Assembly: GCA_035353175.1 (NCBI GenBank)
Contig: DAOPZC010000058.1
Coordinates: 1 to 30,634 of the forward strand
Reading direction: 5' to 3'
Source of the DNA: DAOPZC01 sp035353175
Lineage (GTDB): Bacteria; Verrucomicrobiota; Kiritimatiellia; RFP12; UBA1067
DNA length: 30,634 nt
Shown: positions 22,467 through 30,555 of the stretch, one piece after another
Layout of the letters: every line of letters begins with the position of its first letter
Numbering within the stretch: position 1 is the first letter of the stretch
The notes under the pieces: generated by a model
Told to the model about the DNA's origin: nothing
What the model saw: the letters and a program-made list of their open reading frames with translations, nothing else
The model's database searches: none
Translations under genes and position numbers: made by a program

Positions 22467-23870
22467 TCACCCCTGTTGGGACTGGCGCAACTTATAGATG
22501 CGCTCCATACGCACGCCGATGTCCTCGTAACCGATGTCTGCGCCGTAAACGTCTTTGTAATAACCGAACGCCTTCTCGATATCGCCAGCCTGCTCGGCCA
22601 GATTGCCCAGCTCGAACACGATCTTCTTCTTCAGCTCATCCATGATCGGCAGCTGCTCGTTGGCGGTCTCGAGCTGCATGACCGCCATGTCCCGCTGGCC
22701 CTTCTTGGTGAAACACATCGCCAGATAATACAGCGACTCGACGCGCTCCTTCGGACTGCGCTGGGCGAGCTGCAACTGCCCGATCGCATCGTCGAAGTAA
22801 TCGTACTTGTAGTACTGCAACCCCAGCTCGAAGCGCAGCTTGAGATCGTTCGGGTAACGCTGCACACGCGAACTCAGGTCGTCGAAGACGAACTGGTTCA
22901 TCTCCGCCTCCATGTTCGCCGCGCCCTCCGCATCGCCAGAGGTCTTGAGCGCCGCGATCTTGGCCTCGAAAGCCTGAATCTTCGTCGCCGTAATCGCGCG
23001 GTCCAGCTCGGGGTCGGCGGCGTTCACCTTGCGGGCCGACTCCAGCGCCTCGACCGCCTCGTCAAACCGCTTGTTCTGCGTCAGCAACCTCGCCAGCGCG
23101 CGATAGAAGTTGAGGTTGTTCGGTTCTTTCGCAATACGGGCGCGGGCCTCCTCGATCAGCCCGTCCGCATCAGAGCCGGCGACCACCGCCTTGGCCTGGA
23201 TATCCAGCTGCTTGGCCTGATCCTTGTTGGCGATGAGGTCGCGGTATCCGTCTTTCTTGCCCGCGATATCCTCCCATCCGGACGCCATGGTCACGCGCGC
23301 TTCGGCGTCTTTCAACAGCTTGAAGATGGCTTGATCGTTCGGCAGGAACGCGTTGAGCTTGACGTACGCGTCGCGGGCCTTGGCATAATCGCCCACCCGC
23401 ATATAGTAATCCGCGACCCGGCGCAGCAGCAACATGTCGTCGGGATTGTTCTCATAGGCGGCCTCCACCGTGAACAGCGCCGCCTCCGGATGCCCCGCCG
23501 CATCGGCGGCCTCCACCGCCAGCTCCACGTTCTGAGAGTGCAGGGGGTTCATATTCAGCAGCTTCTCGCATTCGATCAGCGCAGTTTCGGTCTTGCCCGC
23601 CTTGATCAGGCCCGCGATCTTCATGCGCAAGAGCACCGCGCTGAACTCCTGGACCTGCGCGGCCATCTTGCTCTTTTTCTCTTTGCGGAACTTCGCGATC
23701 TGCGCTGCCCGCAAGACCTTGCGGGCCCGCGAAAACCCCGGCGAAAAAGTAACGCACTGCATCAGAAGGTCGATCGCAATGTCAAAATTCCCGCGTTCGA
23801 ATGCCGCGACCCCTTTGTTGAAGAAATTCTGCGCCTGCTGGGCCACCTGATCCGTTTTCTCGCCTGCCAT
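22467..23870 (-). CDS. Tetratricopeptide-repeat protein
   Basis: A 467-residue protein made largely of TPR-type helical pairs. Examples are NFFNKGVAAFERGNFDIAIDL (about 15-35), MLLLRRVADYYMRVGDYAKARDAYVKLNAFLPND (about 145-178), FYRALARLLTQNKRFDEAVEALESARKVN and LELGLQYYKYDYFDDAIGQLQLA-like units further on. The alanine and large-residue positions (G8, A20, P32 pattern) are recognisable. No signal peptide or clear membrane helix is seen, so it is probably cytoplasmic. TPR scaffolds mediate protein-protein contacts, and nothing here reveals the partner. Residues about 190-230 (DIAGKKDGYRDLIANKDQAKQ) resemble a linker found in similar PVC-group proteins, but I cannot name a family. It follows the ATP synthase operon, but its own promoter (23922-23951) and a terminator candidate between them argue for separate expression. 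Confidence 0.85.
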   Translation of the reverse strand: MAGEKTDQVAQQAQNFFNKGVAAFERGNFDIAIDLLMQCVTFSPGFSRARKVLRAAQIAKFRKEKKSKMAAQVQEFSAVLLRMKIAGLIKAGKTETALIECEKLLNMNPLHSQNVELAVEAADAAGHPEAALFTVEAAYENNPDDMLLLRRVADYYMRVGDYAKARDAYVKLNAFLPNDQAIFKLLKDAEARVTMASGWEDIAGKKDGYRDLIANKDQAKQLDIQAKAVVAGSDADGLIEEARARIAKEPNNLNFYRALARLLTQNKRFDEAVEALESARKVNAADPELDRAITATKIQAFEAKIAALKTSGDAEGAANMEAEMNQFVFDDLSSRVQRYPNDLKLRFELGLQYYKYDYFDDAIGQLQLAQRSPKERVESLYYLAMCFTKKGQRDMAVMQLETANEQLPIMDELKKKIVFELGNLAEQAGDIEKAFGYYKDVYGADIGYEDIGVRMERIYKLRQSQQG

Positions 23871-23921
23871 AATGAAATCCCGCTTTTAACGTTTCAGAAA
23901 AACATTCTTTACTGAAAAGTC

Positions 23922-23951
23922 AGTGTAACATCCGCTTCCATGCCGCGTCAA
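23922..23951 (-). promoter_or_regulatory. Promoter of the TPR gene with overlapping inverted repeat
   Basis: On the minus strand TTGACG (23951-23946), 18 bases, TACACT (23927-23922), preceded by TG at the extended -10 position. ACTGA-N4-TCAGT (23911-23924) is an inverted repeat spanning the -10 and the likely start, a possible operator. Confidence 0.55.
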
Positions 23952-23963
23952 GAAAGTGCCCGT

Positions 23964-23994
23964 AAAAATCACCGGGGCCTTTGAAACAGGCCGG
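23964..23994 (-). terminator. Possible terminator at the end of the ATP synthase operon
   Basis: On the minus strand positions 23994-23972 can fold as CCGGCC / GGCCCCGG with a 9-base loop and a two-base bulge, followed within two bases by TTTTT (23968-23964). It starts about 25 bases after the epsilon-subunit stop. Confidence 0.5.
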
Positions 23995-24018
23995 CATCAT
24001 GACCGGCACACGCCCGGT

Positions 24019-24282
24019 TCATGCGCCCGCATACTGGGCCTCCGAAGTCAGCACCGTCGCCTTGATGCCGTCCGTCGTCAGAAGGCACGCCCCGGTCTTG
24101 AAGCGGACCCAGACGCCGTCTTGCTGGATGCGCACGATGCCGGCCGGGCACGCGGCCACCATGGGCTCGTGTTTGGCCATTACGCCGAGCGCGCCCACAT
24201 AGGTGCGGACCTCGATCTGCGTCACCTCGCCGCTCACGATCGTGCCGCCCGGAGTCAGGATGCTGAAGGGGAAGGTGGTCAT
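24019..24282 (-). CDS. atpC: F1Fo ATP synthase epsilon subunit, short form
   Basis: An 87-residue protein covering only the beta-sandwich N-terminal domain of the epsilon subunit: FSILTPGGTIVSGEVTQIEV, GALGVMAKHEPMVAACPAGIVRI and a last strand TTDGIKATVLTSEAQY. The usual C-terminal pair of helices (total length about 130-140 residues), which can rise into F1 and block ATP hydrolysis, is absent. The frame ends cleanly with no sign of frameshift remnants downstream. The retained domain should still connect gamma to the c-ring, so the complex can assemble. Short forms are known in some other phyla. It starts two bases after the beta-subunit stop, so translation is likely coupled. Confidence 0.93.
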   Translation of the reverse strand: MTTFPFSILTPGGTIVSGEVTQIEVRTYVGALGVMAKHEPMVAACPAGIVRIQQDGVWVRFKTGACLLTTDGIKATVLTSEAQYAGA

Positions 24283-24284
24283 GG

Positions 24285-25712
24285 CTATTTCAGGGTCTTG
24301 GCTTTCTCGTACACGTCTTCAATCGTGCCGACCATGTAAAAGGCCTGCTCCGGCAACTCGTCGCATTTGCCGTCCAAAACGGCCGCAAAGGAACGGATCG
24401 TGTCCTCCAGCTTCACGTACGCACCCTTCATGCCCGTGAAGGTTTCGGCCACGTGGAACGGCTGGGACAGCAGACGCTGGATTTTGCGGGCGCGCGAAAC
24501 GGTCATCTTGTCGAATTCCGACAGTTCGTCCATGCCCAGAATCGCGATGATATCGCGCAACTCCTTGTACCGCTGCAAGACTTCCTGCACGCCGCGCGCC
24601 ACACGCACATGCTCTTCGCCGACCACCTCGGGCGCCAGCATTGACGAACTCGACGTGAGCGGGTCAACCGCCGGGTAAATACCCTGCTCCACGATTGCGC
24701 GAGACAGTTCGGTGGTCGCGTCCAAGTGCGCGAAGGTGGTCGCCGGAGCGGGGTCTGTGTAGTCGTCCGCAGGGACGTACACCGCCTGCACCGACGTGAT
24801 CGAGCCGTCTTTGGTGGAGGTGATGCGTTCCTGCAGTTCGCCCATTTCCGTGCCGAGCGAGGGCTGATACCCCGCCGCAGAGGGAATGCGCCCGAGCAAC
24901 GCCGAAACCTCGGAGCCCGCCTGCGTGAAGCGGAAGATGTTGTCAACGAACAGGAGCACGTCCTGATGCATCGCGTCGCGGAAGTGTTCGGCGACGGTCA
25001 GAGCGGACAGCGCCACGCGCGACCGCGCGCCCGGCGGCTCGTTCATCTGGCCGAACACCATCGCGGTCTTGTCCAGCACGCCCGCACCGGCCATCTCCTG
25101 ATAGAGCGCCGTGCCCTCGCGCGTCCGTTCGCCCACGCCTGCGAACACGGAGTAGCCGCCGTGTTCGTGGGCGATGTTGTGGATCAGCTCCTGAATCAGC
25201 ACGGTCTTACCCACGCCCGCGCCGCCGAACAGACCGATTTTGCCGCCCTTGCGGTAAGGGGTGAGCAGGTCGATCACCTTGATGCCGGTCACGAGCACCT
25301 GCGCCTCGGGGTTCTGCTCGATGAAAGGCGGCGGCTGACGGTGGATCGGCAGACGCGTCTCGGCGACGACCGGGCCCTTGCCGTCCACCGGCTGGCCCAG
25401 CAGATTCATGACACGCCCGAGCGTCGGCTTGCCGACGGGCATGACGATGGACTCGCCCATGTCGCGCACCTCGGCATTGCGCACCAGCCCGATGGTTGAA
25501 TCCATCGCGATGGCGCGCACGCGGCAGTCGCCCAAATGCTGGGCCACCTCCAGCACGAGGTTCTCGGGCTGGTCGTTCAGCAGCGGGTTGGTCGTTTTCA
25601 ACGCGTGCAGGAGGCGCGGCCTATAACCGTCCGGGAACTCCACATCAACCACCGCGCCCAACACCTGAATGACGCGCCCGCGATTGCCCTTCTCTGCCGT
25701 CTGTTCACTCAT
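24285..25712 (-). CDS. atpD: F1Fo ATP synthase beta subunit
   Basis: The 475-residue catalytic subunit of F1. It starts GRVIQVLGAVVDVEF after a short tail. The Walker A loop GGAGVGKT lies at 163-170, followed by GVGERTREGTALYQEM. The Walker B segment is LLFVDNIFRFTQAGSEVSALLGR, with SITSVQAVYVPADDYTDPAPATTFAHLD following. The catalytic DELSE loop is LGMDELSEFDK near the C-terminal domain. All key residues of an active ATPase appear present and the length is typical. It lies between gamma (46 bases upstream) and epsilon (2 bases downstream) in the standard order. It makes ATP at the alpha/beta interfaces on the inner face of the membrane. Confidence 0.98.
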   Translation of the reverse strand: MSEQTAEKGNRGRVIQVLGAVVDVEFPDGYRPRLLHALKTTNPLLNDQPENLVLEVAQHLGDCRVRAIAMDSTIGLVRNAEVRDMGESIVMPVGKPTLGRVMNLLGQPVDGKGPVVAETRLPIHRQPPPFIEQNPEAQVLVTGIKVIDLLTPYRKGGKIGLFGGAGVGKTVLIQELIHNIAHEHGGYSVFAGVGERTREGTALYQEMAGAGVLDKTAMVFGQMNEPPGARSRVALSALTVAEHFRDAMHQDVLLFVDNIFRFTQAGSEVSALLGRIPSAAGYQPSLGTEMGELQERITSTKDGSITSVQAVYVPADDYTDPAPATTFAHLDATTELSRAIVEQGIYPAVDPLTSSSSMLAPEVVGEEHVRVARGVQEVLQRYKELRDIIAILGMDELSEFDKMTVSRARKIQRLLSQPFHVAETFTGMKGAYVKLEDTIRSFAAVLDGKCDELPEQAFYMVGTIEDVYEKAKTLK

Positions 25713-25758
25713 GTCGCTCTCCGTCTTTCTACCGAAAATGCCGTCCGCCCGGCCTCGC

Positions 25759-26637
25759 TCAATTCAAAGATTCCGCGCCGCTGACGATCTCCGTCAGCTC
25801 ATTGGTGATCGCCGCCTGCCGGGCACGGTTCCGCAGCAGAATCAACTCTTTCTCCATCCGCCGCAGATTGACCGTCGCGTTCTCCATCGCCATCACCCGT
25901 GCCGCGTGTTCGCTCGCCACGCTGTTCAGCAAGGCGTAATACACGTCGAGATGCACCCACTGCCGCACGATCGCCTCCAGCATGCGGTCGTCGCCGGGCT
26001 CGATGATGTTCGGCAGCGCCTCCGGCAGTTTTTCTGGACGCGCAACCGTAGGATGCGGCTGATACGGCAAAAGCCGGAGGACCTTGGTCTCGTGGGTCAT
26101 CGTGTTCACAAACCGGTTGCCCGCGAGCCAGACCTCGTCGTAGCGTTTGGCGAGAAAACTGTCGATGACATGCCGGGAAATGGCGACCGTCTCTTTGGGC
26201 TGCGGATGCGCGGTGACATCCACCGGCTTCATGCAGGGAGAAATCTCGTGGCGGAGCGCCGCGTACCCCTTCTGCCCGGCGAAAACGGCCTCGATCCAGA
26301 CCCCGCGCGCGGCCTTTTGCTCTTTAACCCAGCGACGGACCTCGCGGACCACCGAATTGTTGAAAGCGCCGCACAGGCCGCGGTTGGACGTCACCACCAC
26401 CAACAGTATGCGGCTCCCCTTCTCCGGCGGCTCCAGACACACGCGATGCGATGCGAAATCCGCCTGCCGCAAGACGGGGGCCAGATGCCACAACGCCGCC
26501 GCGAACGGTTCAGGCAGATGCAGCTCCGTCTGCGCGCGGTGCAGATGGGAGGCGGCCACCATCTTCATGGTCGCCGTCACCCGCCGCATGCCGCCCATCG
26601 ACGCCAGCCGCGAACTGTACTCACGAAAGTTAGCCAT
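25759..26637 (-). CDS. atpG: F1Fo ATP synthase gamma subunit
   Basis: The 292-residue central rotor shaft of F1. The N-terminal helix contains RRVTATMKMVAASHLHRAQ, the family signature, and the C-terminal helix ends with LRRMEKELILLRNRARQAAITNELTEIVSGAESL. The middle Rossmann-like part includes VVTSNRGLCGAFNN. Compared with typical sequences the region around 160-215 (QPHPTVARPEKLPEALPNI) is loosely conserved, as is normal for gamma. No chloroplast-type regulatory cysteine pair is seen. It follows alpha by 22 bases and precedes beta, consistent with one transcript. The start ATG 26637 is fixed by the MANFREYSSRL helix. Confidence 0.96.
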   Translation of the reverse strand: MANFREYSSRLASMGGMRRVTATMKMVAASHLHRAQTELHLPEPFAAALWHLAPVLRQADFASHRVCLEPPEKGSRILLVVVTSNRGLCGAFNNSVVREVRRWVKEQKAARGVWIEAVFAGQKGYAALRHEISPCMKPVDVTAHPQPKETVAISRHVIDSFLAKRYDEVWLAGNRFVNTMTHETKVLRLLPYQPHPTVARPEKLPEALPNIIEPGDDRMLEAIVRQWVHLDVYYALLNSVASEHAARVMAMENATVNLRRMEKELILLRNRARQAAITNELTEIVSGAESLN

Positions 26638-26659
26638 GTTTCACGCCGCTTGCCGTGCC

Positions 26660-28183
26660 TCAGCTCTTACGGTATTTCTTGACCGTCTCTTCGATCAGCT
26701 CATTGAGCATGCCCTTGAGCTCGTCGTCCATCACCGGCTTGGCATTGAACCGCGCCGTATAAGCCTGCCCGCTCTCCCGCGTGTCGACGGCCTCATATAG
26801 CGCCTTCACCACATCGGGCACGCGGTTGTCCGGCACTTTCACCAAGGCCTTCTGCGTCCCCGCGTAGAGCACCGCCACCTGCTTGTGGACCGCCACGGGC
26901 TGGTTGGGCGCCTGCCGCAAGACGCGCATCAGCGATCGTCCCACCGACAGCTGTTCGAGCGTGTTCGCGTCCAAATCCGATGAGAAGCGCATGAAAGCCT
27001 CGAGCTCGCGGTACTGCGCCAGCAGCACGCGCAGCGGGCCGGCCGTCTGCTTCATGGCCTTGACCTGTGCGTCGCCGCCCACGCGCGAAACCGAAATGCC
27101 GGGGTTGATGGCCGGGCGCTGTCCCTCGTGGAAAAGGCCCGCTTCCAGAAAGATCTGCCCGTCTGTGATCGAGATCACGTTGGTGGGGATGTAGGCCGAA
27201 ATGTCGTTCGCCTGCGTCTCGACGATCGGCAACGCCGTGAGGCTGCCGCCGCCCTTTTCGTCGGAAAGTTTCGCCGCGCGCTCGAGCAGCCGGCTGTGCA
27301 GATAGAAAATGTCGCCCGGAAACGCCTCGCGTCCCGGCGGGCGGCGCAGCAGCAACGACATCTGGCGATAGGCCTGCGCATGCTTGGTGAGATCGTCGTA
27401 GATGACCAGGGCGTGCCCGCCGCGGTCGCGCCAGTACTCGGCCATCGCACACCCCGTATAAGGCGCGAGGTACTGCAGCGGAGCGGGTTCGGATGCGTTG
27501 GACAGAATGATCGTCGTGTACGACATCGCGCCGTGCTCGACCAACAGTTTGTGCAGCGCCGCCACGGTCGAGAGCTTCTGGCCCACGGCCACATAGAAGC
27601 AGCGGACTCCCGTTCCGGCCTGATTCAGGATCGTGTCGATCGCCAGCGTCGTTTTGCCGGTCTTGCGGTCGCCGATGATCAGCTCGCGCTGACCGCGCCC
27701 GATCGGCGTCAGCGCGTCGATCGCCAGAATCCCCGTCTGCATCGGCTCGCACACGTTCTTGCGCTCGATGATCGACGGGGCAAAACCCTCGACCGGCATC
27801 ATGTCGTCGGAAATCACAGGGCCCTTGCCGTCCAGCGGCCGGCCCAAAGCGTCCACGACGCGTCCCTCCAGCGCCCTGCCGACCGGCACCGATACCACGC
27901 GCCCCGTACGGCGGAACAAGTCGCCTTCGCGGACACGCGTCACATCGTCGAGAATCGCGATGCCCACAGAGTCTTCCTCGAGGTTCAACGCCAGCCCGGC
28001 CACGCCGTCTTCGGTCTCGACCAACTCGTTATACATCACGTTGGAGAGTCCGTCGACGCGGGCGATGCCGTCCCCCACGCTCAACACCGTGCCGACCTCG
28101 GCCACATCCACCGGCCGGTCCACCATCTGCATCTGGCGGCGCAACAGGGCGGAAATCTCATCGGGTTTCAGTTGGATATTCAT
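26660..28183 (-). CDS. atpA: F1Fo ATP synthase alpha subunit
   Basis: The 507-residue non-catalytic nucleotide-binding subunit of F1. ATG 28183 is preferred to an in-frame TTG five codons earlier because AGGAAGG lies directly upstream and MNIQLKPDEISALL is the usual start. GTVLSVGDGIARVDGL and EGRVVDALGRPLDGKGP form the N-terminal and early nucleotide-domain blocks. The P-loop is GDRKTGKT (171-178), where the commoner form is GDRQTGKT. QRPAINPGISVSRVGGDAQ carries the arginine finger region that completes the catalytic site of the neighbouring beta subunit. The C-terminal helical domain is complete. It sits 20 bases after the delta-subunit stop and 22 bases before gamma. Confidence 0.98.
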   Translation of the reverse strand: MNIQLKPDEISALLRRQMQMVDRPVDVAEVGTVLSVGDGIARVDGLSNVMYNELVETEDGVAGLALNLEEDSVGIAILDDVTRVREGDLFRRTGRVVSVPVGRALEGRVVDALGRPLDGKGPVISDDMMPVEGFAPSIIERKNVCEPMQTGILAIDALTPIGRGQRELIIGDRKTGKTTLAIDTILNQAGTGVRCFYVAVGQKLSTVAALHKLLVEHGAMSYTTIILSNASEPAPLQYLAPYTGCAMAEYWRDRGGHALVIYDDLTKHAQAYRQMSLLLRRPPGREAFPGDIFYLHSRLLERAAKLSDEKGGGSLTALPIVETQANDISAYIPTNVISITDGQIFLEAGLFHEGQRPAINPGISVSRVGGDAQVKAMKQTAGPLRVLLAQYRELEAFMRFSSDLDANTLEQLSVGRSLMRVLRQAPNQPVAVHKQVAVLYAGTQKALVKVPDNRVPDVVKALYEAVDTRESGQAYTARFNAKPVMDDELKGMLNELIEETVKKYRKS

Positions 28184-28203
28184 AAAGCCTTCCTGCAAAA
28201 ATC

Positions 28204-28773
28204 TCAGCTCGCTGCCACTCCCGGCTGCATCGGTTTACTCAGGCCATACCGCAAACGGGCCAAGCGGCCGGCGAGGCTGGCGTCCACCCGCTTGTCGTTG
28301 ACAAAGAACCGCACGCCCGCAATCAGCGCGGGATCGACCTGCGTTTGGACCTTCATGATCGGGCCGAACGCGTCGGCGACCTGCCGGCGGATCAGGCCGA
28401 TCTGGCCCTCGTCAGGCTCGGCGGCGAACGTGATGCGGACGTCGCTGCACCCCTGCGCGCGGTCGTCCATCTTCTGATACTGCTGGATGACCGACGGCAG
28501 CAGCGACAGGTGATCCCGCTGCGCCATCATCTCCAGAAAAGAGATCAGCGTCCGGGTGAACGTTGCACCCCAGATCTTTTGGACAACCGCGGCGCGGTTG
28601 CCCGGGCTTCCCTGAAGATGCCGCCGGCAGAAAAGCCGCAACTCGGGCGAGCCGTTCCACTGCCGCTCCAAGGCGAGGACGTCCTGCGTCACGTTCGCCT
28701 CCTCGTGACGCGCCGCCGCCGCGCCGTACAGCGCACGGGCATACGCCCGGGCAAAGACGCCTTCGCCGTTCAT
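28204..28773 (-). CDS. atpH: F1Fo ATP synthase delta subunit
   Basis: The 189-residue stator subunit linking the top of F1 to the b-subunit stalk. The N-terminal six-helix domain starts FARAYARALYGAAA, with FLEMMAQRDHLSLLPSVIQQY in the middle. The C-terminal segment holds DPALIAGVRFFVNDKRVDASLAGRLARLRYGL, the family's most conserved part (usually I-x-G-G-x-x-I-x-x-x-x-x-x-x-D-x-S). Length is typical. Its ATG overlaps the stop of the b-subunit gene by four bases (ATGA), a classic sign of translational coupling. Divergence is high, as usual for delta, but position and C-terminal motif make the call firm. Confidence 0.94.
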   Translation of the reverse strand: MNGEGVFARAYARALYGAAAARHEEANVTQDVLALERQWNGSPELRLFCRRHLQGSPGNRAAVVQKIWGATFTRTLISFLEMMAQRDHLSLLPSVIQQYQKMDDRAQGCSDVRITFAAEPDEGQIGLIRRQVADAFGPIMKVQTQVDPALIAGVRFFVNDKRVDASLAGRLARLRYGLSKPMQPGVAAS

Positions 28774-29330
28774 AACTTCACCTCGCCGAGAATCGCCGCC
28801 TGATACGCGCGCTTCTGCTCATCCGTGAGTTCCCGGCGCAGGAAATGCTCGATCGTGTCGCCGAGGTGTTCGGCGACGTCGCGGCGCACCGCCTCAAACG
28901 CCTTGCGCTGCTCGGCTTCGATCGCCAACGCCGCCTCGTCCAGCCTGCGCTGCGCCACCGCCTTGGCCTCGCGGTCCGCGCGTGCGACGGCTGCGGCCGC
29001 CTCGCGCGCCGCCTGCTCCGCCACCTTGCGCGCCTCGTCGTTGGCCTGCTCCACCGTCTGCCGCTTGCGGTCTACTGACTCCGCCAGCTCTTTGCGCGCC
29101 TGCGCGGCACCGCTCAGGGCGTCGCTGATCGATTTCTCGCGCCCCTCGACGGCGTGCAGAATCGGCTTCCAGAGCAACCGGTGCAGGCAGAACGCGGCGA
29201 TGCCGAAGGCCAGCCACGTCAGCAGGATCATCTTGTCCGACACCTGCATGACATCGCTCTGCAGTTTCTGGATCGGCTCCGGTATCCCCGGAACCGCCTC
29301 GACAGCCCCGGCGTGTTCGACTTCGCTCAT
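28770..29330 (-). CDS. atpF: F1Fo ATP synthase b subunit
   Basis: The 186-residue peripheral stalk subunit. A short N-terminal tail precedes one membrane helix at about residues 33-52 (MILLTWLAFGIAAFCLHRLL), then KPILHAVEGREKSISDALSGA opens a very long charged helix. The helix is rich in alanine, arginine and glutamate (QAAREAAAAVARADREAKAVAQ) and runs to the C-terminus, consistent with a dimeric coiled coil. Only one b gene is present, with no b' paralogue, so a homodimer is expected. It is translated after the c subunit (36-base gap) and overlaps delta by four bases. Confidence 0.95.
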   Translation of the reverse strand: MSEVEHAGAVEAVPGIPEPIQKLQSDVMQVSDKMILLTWLAFGIAAFCLHRLLWKPILHAVEGREKSISDALSGAAQARKELAESVDRKRQTVEQANDEARKVAEQAAREAAAAVARADREAKAVAQRRLDEAALAIEAEQRKAFEAVRRDVAEHLGDTIEHFLRRELTDEQKRAYQAAILGEVKL

Positions 29331-29366
29331 GTCTTGATCCTTGCCCTTGGATAAGGCCCGAGGCGC

Positions 29367-29585
29367 TTAACCCTTCATCAAGCAGATCACCAGCGCGAAC
29401 AGCGCCGCGCCTTCGATAAAGGCCGCGCCGATGATCATCGCCGTCTGGAGCTTCGTCTGCAACTCAGGCTGCCGCGCCATGCTCTGCAACCCTGCGGCCC
29501 ACAGGAGCCCGATGCCCAACCCCGCGCCGATCAGAGTGAAACCCGCGCCGACCGCCGCCGTACTCATTGCCATAGGAACCATCAT
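29367..29585 (-). CDS. atpE: F1Fo ATP synthase c subunit
   Basis: The 72-residue membrane hairpin forming the rotor ring. Helix 1 is GAGFTLIGAGLGIGLLWAAGL, the polar loop is ARQPE (37-41), and helix 2 is TAMIIGAAFIEGAALFALVICL, carrying the ion-binding E58. The glutamine and serine/threonine residues that help bind Na+ in sodium-type rings are not at their positions: leucine is found in helix 1, and glycine follows E58. Proton coupling is therefore the better reading. AGGTG stands 4-5 bases before the first ATG. A second ATG follows at once, so either may be used. It follows the a subunit by 22 bases. Confidence 0.96.
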   Translation of the reverse strand: MMVPMAMSTAAVGAGFTLIGAGLGIGLLWAAGLQSMARQPELQTKLQTAMIIGAAFIEGAALFALVICLMKG

Positions 29586-29607
29586 CTCGCACCTCGTTTC
29601 TTTCCGT

Positions 29608-30387
29608 TCAATGTTCCGGATTCAACATCATGTTCATGAAAATCGCCGAGAGCAGGGTAAAGATATACGCCTGCAGGAACGCCACAAACAGCTCGAAGAA
29701 ATACATCAGCACCGCCATGACCACGGCGGGAAAAGCGGCCCAGCCGAAAAGCACCACCATGCCCAGCAGAGAATAGATCACGATGTGCCCGGCCAAAAGG
29801 TTGCAGAACAGGCGGATGGTCAGCGCGAACACGCGGGAGAAGAAACTGATCACCTCCATCACCGCCATGACGGGGACGAGCCATCCCGGCAGGCCGTGAG
29901 GAATGAAAGCGGACTTGAGCCCGCGCAACCCGCGCAGCTTGATCACCGCGCCGAGGCACGTGAACATGAAAATCGTGGCCAGGCCCGCCGTCACGCTGAC
30001 GTTGCCGGTGGCGGTGCTGAAGATCGGCACCAGGCCGAGCAGGTTGGCGAACAGGATGAAAACGAAAAGGGTACAGAAAAACGAGATGAAGCCGCGTCCG
30101 CAAACCGGGCCGAAATTCGGATAGACGACCTGGTCACGGATGAACACCACGTAGGCTTCGGCAATGGCGGCAATCCCCTTGGGGATCTCCGCGTACCTGC
30201 GGCGCACGGCGACCGCCGCAGCCAACAGCAGCGCGACGACAACGAACACCATCACCGAATCGTAGTGGAACCATTCGAGCGCGTTGAGATGGACAAACGG
30301 CAGGTTCCACACATCCGTCGACCCCGCGTGACGCATCACGTGGTGATTGATGAACCCCTGTACGGCATCCTGTGTTTCCGCACCCAT
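29608..30387 (-). CDS. atpB: F1Fo ATP synthase a subunit
   Basis: A 259-residue integral membrane protein forming the ion half-channels next to the c-ring. ATG 30387 is chosen over a TTG five codons earlier because AGGCG precedes it at good spacing. About five or six membrane helices are visible, for example VMVFVVVALLLAAAVAV (46-62), FFCTLFVFILFANLLGLVP (103-121) and the helix ending IRLFCNLLAGH. The last contains the essential R192 that separates protonated from deprotonated c subunits. The final helix YFFELFVAFLQAYIFTLL carries the channel residues E232 and Q239. It is the first gene of the operon; no atpI is seen upstream in the window. Confidence 0.97.
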   Translation of the reverse strand: MGAETQDAVQGFINHHVMRHAGSTDVWNLPFVHLNALEWFHYDSVMVFVVVALLLAAAVAVRRRYAEIPKGIAAIAEAYVVFIRDQVVYPNFGPVCGRGFISFFCTLFVFILFANLLGLVPIFSTATGNVSVTAGLATIFMFTCLGAVIKLRGLRGLKSAFIPHGLPGWLVPVMAVMEVISFFSRVFALTIRLFCNLLAGHIVIYSLLGMVVLFGWAAFPAVVMAVLMYFFELFVAFLQAYIFTLLSAIFMNMMLNPEH

Positions 30388-30525
30388 AAAACGCCTGCCC
30401 AACCGCTTTCCAATCCGTCTTCAGATGTCGGGGGTCATTCGCTTCGTGTCGTCATATTCCGAACCGCAGGCAACGGCAATGGCCAAACTGATGATACAGG
30501 ACATCCGATCAGACAATGCCGATTG

Positions 30526-30555
30526 AGTTTATCTGATAGTCCCCCCGTCCGTCAA
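30526..30555 (-). promoter_or_regulatory. Promoter of the atpBEFHAGDC operon
   Basis: On the minus strand TTGACG (30555-30550), 18 bases, TAAACT (30531-30526). It leaves an untranslated leader of about 130 nt before atpB. An inverted repeat ATCAGA/TCTGAT (30509-30514 and 30532-30537) flanks the -10. No gene is seen in 30388-30634. Confidence 0.6.

Noticed and set aside
27128..28477. A long plus-strand open frame opposite atpA and atpH
   Set aside because: It is a mirror of the conserved ATP synthase genes, with no ribosome site and no recognisable protein features.
29367..29585. A sodium-type c-ring
   Set aside because: The helix-1 glutamine position holds leucine, and glycine follows the ion-binding glutamate instead of serine or threonine.
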